Shown here one piece after another: positions 24,901 to 37,300 of a stretch of 64,000 nucleotides of DNA. The first letter of the stretch is position 1. Each line of letters opens with the position of its first letter. The stretch is from Istiophorus platypterus. Taxonomy: Eukaryota > Chordata > Actinopteri > Istiophoriformes > Istiophoridae. A model generated the notes under the pieces. It made no database searches. It saw only the letters and a program-made list of their open reading frames with translations, and was not told the origin of the DNA. Position numbers and translations under genes: made by a program. Location: contig CM029115.1 in assembly GCA_016859345.1 (NCBI GenBank), positions 8,493,501-8,557,500 on the forward strand, written 5' to 3'.

Positions 24901-27202
24901 GTTTTTTCAAATACAGCTAATTGTTTTTGTTTTTTTTTACATTAAATGGTTTTAAGTCATGCACACTTCATAATGCTCGCATGGTTTTTACCACAAAGAC
25001 TAATTGTATGTCTACTATATGAAAAGGACAAGAGCATCTTCCAAACAGCCCTTAGTTTCACGTAGTTCTACACATTGACAATAGGTTCCAATTATAACAG
25101 GCCCAGAGTACCTAGCTGCAGAAAAATGGCAGAATTCAGCAAGAGGCACCTCCGCAGTTGACAGGAAATCATGTGGAATTTAGTTTTCTTCTTTTTGTTT
25201 TTTTTTCTGGTGAAGTAGCAGCACAGACTTTTTAAAAAAATATGCAAAATGTATTCATCAGAAATGTGTGAGGCATGAGTTGCTCAGTGACAGCACAAGG
25301 CCAGAAAAAATTCAAGCTGACAGAGAATCGCATGGCATCTGTAAATATGACGTAAACTCCTGTGAATGATGAGTCTTAATCTGTGTATATATTTGAAAGT
25401 GAGCGTGGTTTCACAGATTCTCACTGAAGGAACAGGTGCCAGGGGGAGGTGGGCTGCCAACCTCTAGAAGGTGTAAACATTCTTCTTCTATATAGATTAT
25501 GTCATAAATAAGTCCCACTCTATGACTCTATGTTGACTCAGTGTCAGCACTGGCCTTGCAAGTGATGATTTCAAACATTAGATGGCATATTGAACCATTT
25601 TCAACCCATGAAATGCCAATTTTTATAACTTTAATAAGAAATGTCAGTATCAATATCAGCCCAGTGCAGTCATATCATTTAGACTGCATTTTAGTGTGCA
25701 GTACCGCTTTAAACTTATTTAAAGTCAGTATTCATTTAAGTTACATAACTATTTTAAAGTGCTTTTATAACCTGCAAGCATAACACAAAAATGCTAATGT
25801 TGAATGCCTGGAGCCATTTAACATTTCCAAATGTACTTTCTCCATGTCTTTATACCTACACTCACTGAATTCTTCAATATATTAAAGTTTGATAGACAAC
25901 ATTAAATAAAGCCTTAGATAAGCCAACATACTTTTCAAAAGGTTTTTTTTTTTTTTTGACTCCTGAGGAAAACTAAATGTTTCACCAGCTATTTGTCTAA
26001 CTGTGTCTGTGTGCTGTGTGGCACTGGGCTGAGCTTGTTGAGACTTTTTCATGTAAGACACCAATCTAACCCAAAGCCAGTGGGAACGCCTGGCCGAAAA
26101 CAACGCACAGACTGCATTAATTTACAGAAAAAATTGAAAGATGCTGTTTCAGCTCCAAACCACATCTGGAGGGATTTTTTTATTGCCTCTTTGCTGTATT
26201 GTAATGAGATTTAAACTTTTTTTTTTATTATTCTAATCAAAGTTTTAACAAATCCACCATTTCTATCAAATTACTGACCTTTGATTTTTTTTTAGCTTTG
26301 ACTCGAGTCTCACTTTTGAACTGGAAGAAAGGACACTTTCTTCCGAGTTATGGCTCTCGGCCTCTGAAAAGAGACTTGCTGAATTGTGTGCTCATATTAA
26401 TGCCCCAAGTGCTTTTGTCCGCTCTGCTCCACAGATCTTGAAGTGCGCAAGTCAACTGTCTTTGTCATCTGTGTTTACCATGAACTCCAGCCTCTCCAAA
26501 TGTCATCCCGAATCAGGCTCTGCTGCAGTGTGCTGTACATGAGTCAAGCTGTCCTGTCCCATCGCAGTTATCTCTGTCTCTGTGGTGAAGTGCATCTGAC
26601 ATTTTAACTTGAGTGTTTTCCATGGCATGCAAAGCAGAGTAGCTGCTGTTCTCCGTTTTCTCAGCTGTGTCGATATAGGCAGTAGTGCATAATCAGAACA
26701 ATTCACAGTCCATTTTACAGGTCAAAGGGCCATATCAAGAATGTATTTTTCTATTTTTATTTATTTATTTATTTTTGCAAAAAAAGAACAGACTCTCATG
26801 ACAAGAGGCTTCCCCAGTCACATAGTAGAGATGAGTCTCTCTTAATAATCTGTGTGTTCTGTGTTTCCAAATAGCCACTACAGGGGGTGATAAGATGGTG
26901 GGAGCACGTCACTTTTGTTGGCAATTAGGTAATTTATTTCTTTATCACTCCTTAATTTCACTCTTTCATTTCATTCCTGTAACAGCGTTCCTGCCCTCCC
27001 AGTAAAGAACCTGACTGGATCTGGACCAGTTCACCCAGCACTAGCAGGTTAGAGAACATCTGCTGTTCAGAATCTGCTTCAAAACTGGCAAAAAAAAGTA
27101 GAATTTCTGTTACGAATTGTACTTTTTGTGGTCAAAGTTTAAATATCTACTCTTATTTATCTTAGAAGAAATTTATAATTGTGTTTTTTCCACTCTTCTG
27201 TG

Positions 27203-27276
<74 letters not shown>

Positions 27277-30200
27277 GTGTGTATGCACGTGTGTGTGTGT
27301 GTGTGTGTGTTGTGTGTGTGTGTGTGTTGTGTGTGTGTGTGCGTGCTGTACATATGCATCAGGTATGACAGGTATCCTGATGTGCGCTGCAGGTCTGCCA
27401 GTTTGCCTGACCCGGGCCCCCAAGCCTATACTGCATCCACCACCCATCAACAAGAGTGACATGAAGCCTGTCCCAGGGATCAGTGGCATGCGCCGCAAAA
27501 CCAAGAAAAAGCACCTGAGGAGAGGTATGATGGAGGGAATCTCGTAGAGGAGAGGAGAGGAGAAAACGTAATATTTTTATTGTGTGTTTGTGAATCAATG
27601 GGAATTGCACTGAGAGGAATTGATCAACCACTGACAGTCAGCAGACTTACTCTCTCCTGCCAAGCTTTCCAGGATCTTTTCATATCAACTGTCTTCAAAT
27701 CTGTTGTTTAGTGTGCAAACAAAACCAAGCCCTTTTTGTCAGGATCAGGGGTCTATAATTGTTGTTTGAACGCCTCCCCTTCGAGCTCCATAACGGCGTT
27801 CAAATAAATCCAACCGCACCCGACATCACAAATGTTTAGTTAGTAAAGCATCTCTGTACTTTTCAAACGGCTCCTGTAAAATGTAATGGCGATTGTTGGT
27901 TTTAGATTTATGAGTAAATGCAGTGAAATATTTTACAGATGTTAAACAACTTACAGATTGTCACAGGCAGCTGTAAAGAAAAAAATTAACGAGGGAATCG
28001 TTGTGCTGAGCTGGTTTGAGAGGGGATCTGGTGTTTAGTTGGACAGCTCTGGGCTTGAACAAGGGCTGGTCGATGGAAACTGTGGAAACCACCAGCCTCC
28101 CAAGGGAGTCTTTGTCCTAATAAATCATTGAGGCTGCTGGGTTTCCATCCTTGCACCATACTTGTCCTCTCAGTCAGCCCTTCAGAGCTCTCCATTACTT
28201 GGGCACACAGATGTAGTTGATGTGATTATGATGTGTTGACACTTTATTTTACAATCTTTATCATTAGTATTTTTATTATTAGTATTTTTCCATAATTTCC
28301 CGGGGAATAAATCCATAAGAAGGTTCCCTCAAAAGAGGGAATATAGAATATAGTTTCAAGGTATTTAGTTGGGTTTCACTGGAGCTATTCCCTAAGAACT
28401 CATTAACTCAACACAAGTAACTAAAATCAAAAAAGACAGCCTCTGCAGTCATGCTAGCAGCTTTATGAGGCTGTACTTAAGCAGTGCTTTGAGGTAACAC
28501 TAACGTAAGCATACTAAAATACTCAAATTGTCAATGCAGACATGCCGATTCTTACCTAGTAATGTTAACGATGTTCACCATCTTAATTTAGCTTGTTAGG
28601 ATGCTAACATTTGCTAATCAGCACAAAATACAAAAGTAACTGGTGATCATTATTAGTATCTATCCTCTAGGGACCATGAATATCTTTAGTACATTCATGA
28701 CAGTTTCAGAGACATATCACTAAAAAACACAAATGTGAACATCAGTGTGGCAAATGTTATTTACATAAGAATATATACATATTTTAATTTTTGACCAAGG
28801 TGTTGGACATCAACATTTCCATCGATAAAACCGTTCTGCTAGCATATGACTAAAAAATAGAACTTTGTCTCTATTTCCCGTAACCTACTCCTGCAGTTCG
28901 CAGCGAGAGCATGAACTCAGACGATGTGAGAGGAATGGAGATGTGGCTTCACTCATGCAGGGAGATTTAGGCTTATCCCGCTCTGCTGTCTGCACAGAAA
29001 AAAAGGTCACAGAGGCTTTTGATCCCGCTAATAAAGCCATCAAACAGCAATAGCATAACTCCGTCTCTAATGTCTCTCTTCTCATTTTTTCCCGTTTTCG
29101 CTGCCCCCTCTCCTTATAGATGCCTTCTGTCTTCCCTGCCCTTTACACCTTAACTTTTTTTTTTTCGTTTGGCCTCAGTCAGGCAGTCTTTCCAACCCCC
29201 CCCCCGTTCGCTGGCTCTCCCTCAAATGAACAAACAAAGGCTCCGGGGGAAAAGAGGTTGCCTATAAGCGTATTAGGGGTGTAAGCTGTGGGTGTGCTCT
29301 CAGCCATGCCAGCCTGGTTGCACACGGGGATTATCAGAGAGTTGGGGGTGGCTGGTTGTTACGTGCCAGTTTGAAGGTGACCTCAACATCATGGAAACAT
29401 ATATTATATATCACATGCGCACGTAGACTAGCTAATTTAATTTAATCTTGTGTTCAAATGACAAGCAAATGCCATCCAGTGGTCCTTCTTGTCTTCTTTC
29501 ATATTTACTTGTGGCATGTAAGTGTAAGTAAGTGGCACATTTGGCTCTTCTGTAATGGTCTCATCTCTCTGCTTTATTTTATGAAAAGGGAAAAACCCAG
29601 AGGATGTAGTGCGAAGATACACAGAGAGGATTAAAGTGTTGCCAGACGAGGTAAGAAAAAGATCAGACAGGACTTGAAAGTTCTGTGCATACCGGAGATG
29701 CAATCTGTCACCTTTTGATCTCCCAACCAAGTGGGAAAGTCTCATAAATACACAGTCATGTAGAATGGCAGCTGAAGTATTTTGGTTGGCTATTCCAGGA
29801 CTGTACCATCTGCATGGAGAGGCTGGTCATGTCATCAGGCTATGAAGGCGTCCTGCAGCACAAAGGCATCAAGCCAGAGCTAGTAGGCAAACTTGGCAAG
29901 TGTGGGCACATGTACCATCTGCTGTGCCTGGTGGCCATGTACAACAATGGCAATAAGGTGGGTAAAAGCTTTGAGCCAGAAGTTGTTATGACGTCACTCT
30001 AGGCTCAGATTACAAACTCGCGATGTCTTGCAGCTTGACTGGCTTGCATGGCACTGGCAAATGATCAGGCCTCAGTATTGTTGTACACAGATGGGGATCT
30101 TACACAGTCCTATCAGATCAGCCATGACAGCACAATACTTTGTAAAAATCATCATAAATTTTGTTCACATATACTCACTTGCATGAAATACAAAAATACT

Positions 30201-33200
30201 ACTTGTTAATGCAGAAGAGGTAAGTATAAGCATATTTAATCGGTAAGCATTAGCGTAATTAACAATAGCAATAGCTTTTCCAATAATACCTAATCAATTT
30301 ATCAATTACTATTGATAGGCCAGTTCACACAAATAACAGAATACACATTTTCTGACTTATTTGGTAGTATCTAGCCATTTAGACAGCTTTGGTTTTATTT
30401 GTCCAGGTTTTGAAAAATTCTTCATTTTAGTTTTCTACCCACAGCCCCTTTTGTGATGGTCTAAACATTGATATACTAAATCAAATATTTCAGCAGCATC
30501 TTTCCAGATTATTCAGTTACTCTGAATAATCCCCAGAGCACTGTCAGCAGTTTTCTCTTGGACTCATTTTCAGTACAAAGTAGTTCCAATTCCAAGTAAC
30601 CAGGACATTGTTATTTGAAAAAAAAATTACAAAAAGCTGTAATAATTCTCACTTGCAGTGGAAACAAGACATTATTATGCCCACTGAGATATTATCATGT
30701 ATGAAAGGGGAACTCCATTGGTTTTGCAAATCAAAGCCTGTTTGCAAGTCTTGGGAACTATGCTGCCTATGTAAAAAAAAAAGTCGTACGAAGCCTTTTG
30801 TGGTTCCTGAGGGGAGCTATGTGAAATCTGTTAAGCTGACTCAAGTGTTGTCACTTGAGGCGGCGTTGCTTGGATCTGAATCTGAAGCTGAAAAAAATCA
30901 GAGTGGAGTTAGAAAGAAGTGAGTCCACCGGGCGTCTGTAGCCTGCCCCTCATCTCCGATTGATGCCTCGAGCTCAAGTCTACATTAGCTACTAATAGCA
31001 AAACACACCTGAATCACTGAAATCACAGATATTATAGACGCCAGATTTTGCTAAGGAGGTAAAATGCATGAAATAAAATCTTTAAAAAAATTCTGCTGCA
31101 TCAATTTTTATCTGGTTTTTTTTGTTTGTTTGTTTGTTTTGCACACCTGACAATGACGTTGAATATTCTCTCTTCGCTGTTTTTGTCAGAACAAACTCCT
31201 GAGAAAAATATCTGGGTCTTTTAAGTTCACTTGCTAGTTGCTGACTTTGCGTGGCAGCAGATAGCAGTGAGTACAGTTAGCTTACAGTTGGTCTGCTTTG
31301 TGTGTGGGTGTGTGTGTTTGTCTTTTCCACTGAAAGCAGTTTCCTTCTGTAGCCTAAAACAACACAACGAGAGCAGTGACACTGAACCTGTCAGTCAAGT
31401 TGCAGGCCAGACAGCTAAACAATGAGCTGACAGTAGCAGTAAAGGTCTGTAAAGCAGAGGGGGGCTGTAGGTTCAGGTGATAATTCTCTTTGGGTTCGTC
31501 ACTGTCAGTGCCCTTTTGCACTTTGTACAGACTCATATCTCGCATTGTAAATACAGTGTTACTGATTAATTGACCATTTATTGGGAAGGCAGAAATATCA
31601 CACATATATAAATGTATATATATATATATATATATATGTATCAAATAAAACCAAAACTGTCTGCATGACAAGATATCACAACAGGTAAGTGAAAATATTT
31701 GAGCTAAATGATGATATATATTCTTTTTTTGTAATTTGGGTGCACTATCCCCTTAAAGCAATATGAAACTAACAAAGTAAAAATTGTCGCTTGCGTCTTA
31801 CTGTCTCGTTAATGCTATGCACTTCTGTTTATTTTTTCTTCAAACCAGGACGGCAGTCTTCAGTGCCCAACATGCAAAACTATCTATGGGGAGAAAACGG
31901 GCACCCAGCCTCCTGGGAAGATGGAGTACCACGTCATCCCCCACTGCCTCCCCGGCTACCCAGACTCCAAGTCCATCCGCATCGTATACGACGTTCCTGC
32001 CGGGATCCAGGTCAGAACCATCTCACTTCGCTAAATCTACCATGCTGCTCTCGAGGCCTCTCTAAATCCGTGCCCTTTCTCCAGCAGCTGCTTATGCGCT
32101 TAAGTTTGACGGGCAGTTATCCATGCAGGAAGGCGAGGTGTCGGGCCGGTGTGAGTCACCGAGAAAGCAGCATTCTTAGGGATCAAACAGGGTTTTGGGG
32201 AATAGACAGACAATTCAGAATCTAAAATATGTGCAAGATACTATGATTATAGAGGGCCACTTTCATCTAATAATTTGCTGAGATGTATTTATATATATAT
32301 ATTTTGAGCCATTTATATAAATAAATAAATACAGAGCTTAATCCAATAAAGGTCATTTCAAATTTACGTCACATGTGCATTGGAGAGGAGAGGACGTTAA
32401 ACGGCTTGGGTTTGTGCTGGTGGCTCGGTGGAGATGAAAGGGCTGCGTATTTTATCCCGACCGCTGAGAGGAGTTTTAATGGAGTCAATAAACTGACCTT
32501 TTTCCACCAGAGGAGCAGGCTTATTCTCCCAGGGGGAAAGAGTATACTGGGGGGGGCAGCACAGCAAAACTACTGCCAAGGATTATTACTGTAGGTCTCC
32601 TGCCTCCGTATCTCCTGTCGCTCCTCAGTCTTCACTCTACATCCTGACAGTTTGAGTCAGATTTGGAAACGTAACATTGGCTAATATTGTTTGGTTACAA
32701 TCACCAAATGAATGAGAATTATCACAGACCATACATAATCATTATTCTTATGTTTGTTGGAGGAAGATGCATCGGTGCTTCCACTTCAATTAAGGTTGTG
32801 TCTCATTGGGCTACATGTAAATCTCATGTAAAATAGTGGGGAAGACAATCTGCCCAAGCACTTAATAGAGACAGAAAGAATAAAGAAAAGACTCAGAACA
32901 GCAGCTGCTTGGTTGCAATGCATTTTAAGCTTCTCTCAAAATAAGGAAAAGGAGGAAATTACCAATTTGTCATGATGTGGCACTCGTAGCTACATGTAAC
33001 TTTATTAATAAGGACGGGAGGTTAATCTTGTTGGACTGCACAAATTTATCATAGGGAGTGGTACATTCAGACCCATCTGTGGACATATTAGGAGTAAATT
33101 AAGCCCAAGATTTTTATTTATTTATTTATTTACTTTTTCAAATTTGAGCCTTGAAAGCAACTTTCTAAAATCTGACATTCAAAGTGGTGACTGGATATTT

Positions 33201-34343
33201 ACAGTAACGGATCTCTCAAAGAACATGAACACTACAGCTCGCCCTGTGGTTGCTTTAGAAATTGGAGAAGGAATTGTAAGACAAATTTTTGTTCTTGACA
33301 TTTCCTCCAGACCAATGAGCACCCCAACCCCGGGAAGAAGTTCAGTGCGAGAGGGTTCCCTCGACACTGCTACCTCCCCGACAACGAGAAAGGCAGGAAG
33401 GTAAGCTCTACCAGCTTCAGTGTGATGCTAAAATCCTGCTGAAAAATACTCGTTGTATTCAGAGAGGAAGCTCATAAGCTCCCTCCATCATCCGTACAAT
33501 GAAAACCATATTTTCAAATATTTTGCGCCCTGATTTTATGATGAGCTCGTAATCAAAGTGGTTTCACCCTGGACATTTTGTCACTGGGCCATGATTGTTG
33601 GGATTGTTACCATAGGAAATAGTATAATTACATGCATTAAAGTAACACAATCATGCATTACATTCTGGGAGCAATTTTTAAAATTCAACATTATATCACA
33701 ATTAAAATTACTCTGCTAGTTTACTACACAAAAAAGGGGTTATGTTGCCCAGTATTATTGTATTACTTCATTTCAGTAAAATGAAATTTACTTCCACAGC
33801 CAATTTGTTTCTCTGACACAAATAAACTGGATGTCTCAACTTCAGTTTCAAGTTCCCATTTGTTTCACCATTTTTACGGGGAAAACTCAAGGTTACTTGC
33901 ATGACCCTAGTTCTTGGAGTAGCACATATGAAATGTCTAACCAGACTACAGTGAGACATCAAAACAAATGATATGAAAGAGGACTGACATGGTAATTTAC
34001 TAATGACACTATGTCCCCAGGTGTGCTTCAAACCCACTAGTCCCTGCATGTGGCCTGTTCCTTCCTTCTTGCCGTAGAGGGACTGTCGTAACCCTTCCTC
34101 TCTCTTGTGTGTCTCGAGGTCCTGAAGCTGCTGATCATGGCCTGGGACCGACGCCTCATCTTCACCATTGGCACCTCCAGCACCACGGGCGAGTCGGACA
34201 CAGTGGTGTGGAACGAGATTCACCACAAGACGGAATTCGGCTCTAACCTGACCGGCCACGGCTACCCAGACCCCAACTACCTGGACAATGTCCTGACAGA
34301 GCTGTCGGCCCAGGGGGTTGGTGAGGACAACCTGAAGGACTGA
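18249..34343 (+). CDS. dtx1: dtx1, deltex E3 ubiquitin ligase 1 (3' eight coding exons; 5' partial)
   Basis: Coding exons, all in phase with GT-AG borders: 18249-18996, 26986-27047, 27363-27524, 29589-29650, 29799-29957, 31849-32010, 33311-33400 and 34119-34343 (TGA). They encode about 555 residues: the end of the first WWE unit, WWE domain 2, a low-complexity linker, a RING finger and the Deltex C-terminal domain. In the known family the WWE domains bind Notch ankyrin repeats, the RING recruits E2 enzymes and the C-terminal domain binds ADP-ribose or NAD+; the protein tunes Notch signalling in cytoplasm and endosomes. The first exon begins mid-codon, so roughly 90 N-terminal residues (start codon and WWE 1) lie upstream of the window. 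Paralogue choice: the CSCQQC and NSTRAASNAILASQRRK stretches match DTX1 rather than DTX4, and the convergent neighbour is rasal1, as in human. The gene boundaries come from reading phase, not transcript data. Confidence 0.95.
18997..26985 (+). other. dtx1: dtx1 intron 2 (8.0 kb)
   Basis: Donor gtaatg and acceptor aacag bound this intron. It has a G-rich tract at 20697-20729 and an AAAG-rich stretch at 22840-22880. No nested gene was recognised on either strand. Confidence 0.8.
20697..20729 (+). repeat. G-rich tract with G-quadruplex potential
   Basis: The sequence reads aagggggtgagggtggtgg followed by a run of about 12 G, giving at least four G runs separated by short spacers. It lies in dtx1 intron 2. 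Confidence 0.7.
26986..27047 (+). CDS. dtx1: dtx1 coding exon 3 (short linker exon)
   Basis: This 62-bp exon encodes VPALPVKNLTGSGPVHPALA, the conserved spacer between the variable linker and the RING region of deltex proteins. Acceptor is ctgtaacag and donor is gttaga. The ORF is too short to be found without the flanking exons; the frame is supported by phase on both sides and by close match to the DTX1 and DTX4 family spacer. Confidence 0.93.
27205..27345. repeat. (TG)n-rich compound microsatellite next to dtx1 exon 4
   Basis: About 140 bases of TG repeat with interruptions (tatgcacg and tgttgtg) fill much of the 315-bp intron 3 and end 17 bases before the exon 4 acceptor. Confidence 0.92.
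27363..27524 (+). CDS. dtx1: dtx1 coding exon 4
   Basis: This exon encodes MTGILMCAAGLPVCLTRAP, PKPILHPPP and the basic stretch RRKTKKKHLRR just before the RING. The acceptor catatgcatcag lacks a normal polypyrimidine tract and sits directly after about 140 bp of (TG)n-rich repeat (27205-27345). The donor is gtatga. Phase 1 at the 3' end joins as G|GG to exon 5. Confidence 0.93.
27525..29588 (+). other. dtx1: dtx1 intron 4 (2.1 kb)
   Basis: Noncoding, with one repeat copy at 28485-28765 and a run of C at about 29195-29206. Confidence 0.8.
28485..28765 (+). repeat. teleost interspersed repeat (gctaacatttgctaattagc type) with internal deletion
   Basis: This segment shows caccatcttaatttagct, ggatgctaacatttgctaat, then jumps to cctctagggaccatgaatat and aaacacaaatgtgaacatca. 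The missing middle distinguishes it from the 11040-11580 copy. It lies in intron 4 of dtx1. Confidence 0.65.
29589..29650 (+). CDS. dtx1: dtx1 coding exon 5
   Basis: This 62-bp exon encodes KNPEDVVRRYTERIKVLPDE, directly N-terminal to the RING. It has acceptor atgaaaag and a strong donor gtaaga. It ends in phase 0 so that the RING exon starts with a whole Asp codon. Confidence 0.93.
29799..32010 (+). CDS. dtx1: dtx1 coding exons 6 and 7: RING finger and start of Deltex C-terminal domain
   Basis: Exon 6 (29799-29957) encodes DCTICMERL and CGHMYHLLC, supplying C-x2-C, the Cys-x-His pair, a second His and the next Cys of a C3H2C3 RING. Exon 7 (31849-32010) starts DGSLQCPTCK, supplying the last C-x2-C zinc pair, and continues into the Deltex C-terminal domain with GTQPPGKMEYHVIPHCLPGY. 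Both exons are whole-codon (159 and 162 bp, phase 0 at each edge), separated by a 1891-bp intron. All expected zinc ligands are visible. Confidence 0.95.
29958..31848 (+). other. dtx1: dtx1 intron 6 (1.9 kb)
   Basis: AT-rich noncoding sequence with a (TA)n run at 31608-31637. A 104-codon open frame at 30608-30922 has no recognised homology. Confidence 0.8.
31608..31637. repeat. (TA)n microsatellite
   Basis: Alternating TA run in dtx1 intron 6. Confidence 0.85.
32011..34118 (+). other. dtx1: dtx1 introns 7 (32011-33310) and 8 (33401-34118)
   Basis: Noncoding except for exon 8 between them. A TTTA tandem run precedes exon 8. Nothing else is notable. Confidence 0.8.
33113..33136. repeat. (TTTA)n short tandem repeat
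   Basis: About six TTTA units in dtx1 intron 7; a similar short run is at 26757-26775 in intron 2. Confidence 0.8.
33311..34343 (+). CDS. dtx1: dtx1 coding exons 8 and 9: Deltex C-terminal domain and stop
   Basis: Exon 8 (33311-33400) encodes TNEHPNPGKKFSARGFPRHC and YLPDNEKGRK. Exon 9 (34119-34343) encodes VLKLLIMAWDRRLIFTIGTS, then TTGESDTVVWNEIHHKTEFG and SNLTGHGYPDPNYLDNVLTE, ending NLKD and TGA. These are the most conserved blocks of the Deltex C-terminal fold, including the HHKTEFG segment of the ADP-ribose-binding pocket. Phase is 0 at each junction. Confidence 0.95.
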
Positions 34344-37300
34344 TGGCCAACTGAGCTGATGCAGAGGAACAAGACACAACCATGCCCCGCCATCTCCCAG
34401 AGAACAGGGACACTGCATGACGGGCCAACTTGCAGCCGACGACTCTTTACCCCCCACAAACAAAAATACCCTGCAGAAGTGGTGGCACAAGAGCAATGGA
34501 GGCAGAATAAATGACTTGGTTCTGATCAATGTTTCGATTTCCCATGTGATGTCCCTTGATCCATGCCTTGAGCATATGGTGTTCATGCCAAATTTTCTCA
34601 GAGGTTTGAGGAATGTGAAGAAAAGGTGAGATTTCAATCCTGATGTTGGCTGCCGGTAAATGATATTTAACCCCTTTTAGATTCAAAATAAAGATGTTTC
34701 TCCACACTTGGATTGAAGTGACCAGTGGCCAAAAACTATACAAATGCATATTTTTAAAAGCTGAACTCCAGAATGCATGGCCCAGATTAACGCTGCATAA
34801 TGAATGTTGATGAATATCTGCGATGGCATGAGGTGCCAGTGGATCAGTTGTTGCTTGACATTGTGATGATACATTTAAGAGAATTTCAGCTTTAAAAATT
34901 ACTCCAAATGAATTGATTATTTTCAATCTTCCTTTTACTGTAATAATTAATTATTGTCCTGTATCAAGTGGGTACACTTGGTTTTGCGATTTGAAGGAGA
35001 GGATCTTGACTCTGGTGATGTCATGTAAGATTGTACTGGGCATATCTGATATTTTCACTTCTTACACCACCGAGCAGTTGTTCCTTTAAAATGGTGGTGC
35101 GTTATTGAAGGCGTGAAGTGGGTTCCAGAGAGGTAAAGGATATTAAATATTATTTTTTGGTAATAAATGTATGTTGTATGGTTAACCTTGTTGACTGTCA
35201 ATGAGAGCAGACATGAAGGAGATGAAACAGGCATTTTACCATTCAGTTTGATGCTTGCTACGAGGTGTTATAACTTGAAAGGCTGAGGTTGTTTAGCGGG
35301 ATATGCAATGCTCCAAGGTTAAACTCGTTTGTTTTGTTGACACGCTGATGATGCTGACCTCCGTGAATATAGAGCCCACATTAATATTCTCCCTGTTGGA
35401 GCAAACCCAAGCATTGGCATGATCTATTATGCTGACCATACATGAGGGGTGTGTGTGACTGTGTGCTCTGAGGCATTAATACGCTGGCTTCAAGTCCTTT
35501 AGGAGGAAATCTGAACGCACTTCCCACAGATGGATGTTCCCCTTTCAAACACCAACAGTTTTCCCTTGGAAATCCATCTCGGGCAGCGCTCCTGCTCGCC
35601 TTTAATCTACAAGTCTCTTGTGAGCTTGTTCGCTGCTAGGCAGTGCGCTGCGCTCTACTGCTTGTAGAGTGAGCAGTGGAACATCTGAGTCCCTGCGTGA
35701 GCACACTCTGAGTTGTTTGGGCCAATCCTGATGTATGGCTTTGCCTCGCCTCATTCTAGGAACCATGCAAACGTTGGTCTAGAATGTAGTTGGCTGGGAA
35801 CTACTTTTTCCCCCTCAGATGCCCGTGAGCTAAAGACTTTTGAAGCTCCTTAGTGGAGATCTTGTGATGTTTATTTTCTCTGAGATAAAAGATAAAAGCC
35901 AGTGCTGCATAATTCTCCATAAATATATCTGATCAATTTTAATGAGTGGGGGTGTTGATGTAAGGTTTATTATGTGGGCACCCAGCTGTGGGCTTAATTT
36001 TGGAGTGAATCATAGTCTTCCATAGCACTTTGAGGCAACACTTTTCTTTAATCAGTTGTTTTCAGGAAAATGTCTTAAATTGCAACTAAATCTGTCTTTT
36101 TAAGTTGATGTTTATAAACTGGCTTGCGATGCTTTGAAAAATATATATGATATACATTTGCAGATGTGATATACCTTTAAATTGAAGCTCATTTTGAGTC
36201 AACGGTCTAAGTTTAATTTATTTTTATACTCTTCTATATAGAAAATATAAAGACTGGCCCACATATCTATACACAGGCACATATTATCATAAATACATAA
36301 AATCTGGCAAATTTTGTCAGTATGTCAGGGACTGTTGAAATATGTATGACATGTTATGGACGTCTTATATTACAAGTAGTCTTAGCGTATGCTGCTGTTG
36401 TTACCTTAATGTAGAAGCTGTGTAGTCGATCCCCTGTAGGACTCCAATAAATACAGTAAATGTGTCTTTATTACTGGTGGGGGGGCTTTAGCAGCATGAA
36501 GATGACCCCCTCCCCCTGAATGGGCCATTTCTCTTTTTCTCCTTCTCCAGAATATAGAAATGAATGCAAATGGTGATTTTCTGTTCAGTCTGAAAATGAA
36601 AACAACCTGGGTTAAATATGAGCTGCAAATATTCATAGAGTTTGTTTTAGCCTCACTGAAACAACAGATTGGTAGGTTTCAACTCAGTCAGTTGTCAGCC
36701 GGAGACAAGTGCACTGAATTTTTTTTTTTTTTCAAAAGCCCTGAAAAACTATTTTTTTTTTGATCAGCTTATCTATTTCCTTATCTTCTTACTAGATCTT
36801 ACTTCAGCAAACAAAATACAATTTTCTCCCAAATTTTAAAACTTTTGTGGTTGATTTACATGACATCTGTTTGCATGTGTGCTTATGGCCATGCTTTTCT
36901 GAAGTGTGAGTTCATGTAGAGAGTGAAGTGGATTCTTGCTCCTACTTGTTGACATAAATTTCACCGCTGGACGGTTAATGCAGTTCATGTTAATTCATCT
37001 CACACAGCCAGTGTACCAATGTCTGAAGGTTTAGGCAGGTTAATGCATGTTTAAGTTTTCAGTTTTAAACTACTTATCTGTGTTTTTAATCTGTGTCCTG
37101 TAAAGTTGGAATCTATCTCAAATTGTAACTCTTTGACACCTAAACAAGCTAAAACAAACCACTAAGGGTATTTGTATGTGTGGTTTTGACACAGGTGCTG
37201 TGAAAAGTAATTATTTGGCCTGTTCCATTTCAAGTTTTCTCCTTCACACCTTTTTGACACCCTTTTATAAAATGGGACAGCATGAGAGAGAATGCTTCCA

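Noticed and set aside
27157..27504. CVCV- and HTHT-type open frames
   Set aside because: They are translations of the TG/CA repeat. Only the part after 27363 in the dtx1 frame is real coding sequence.
33768..34637. 289-codon - strand open frame over dtx1 exon 9
   Set aside because: It runs opposite a firmly identified dtx1 exon and continues into intron and 3' UTR without any recognised domain.
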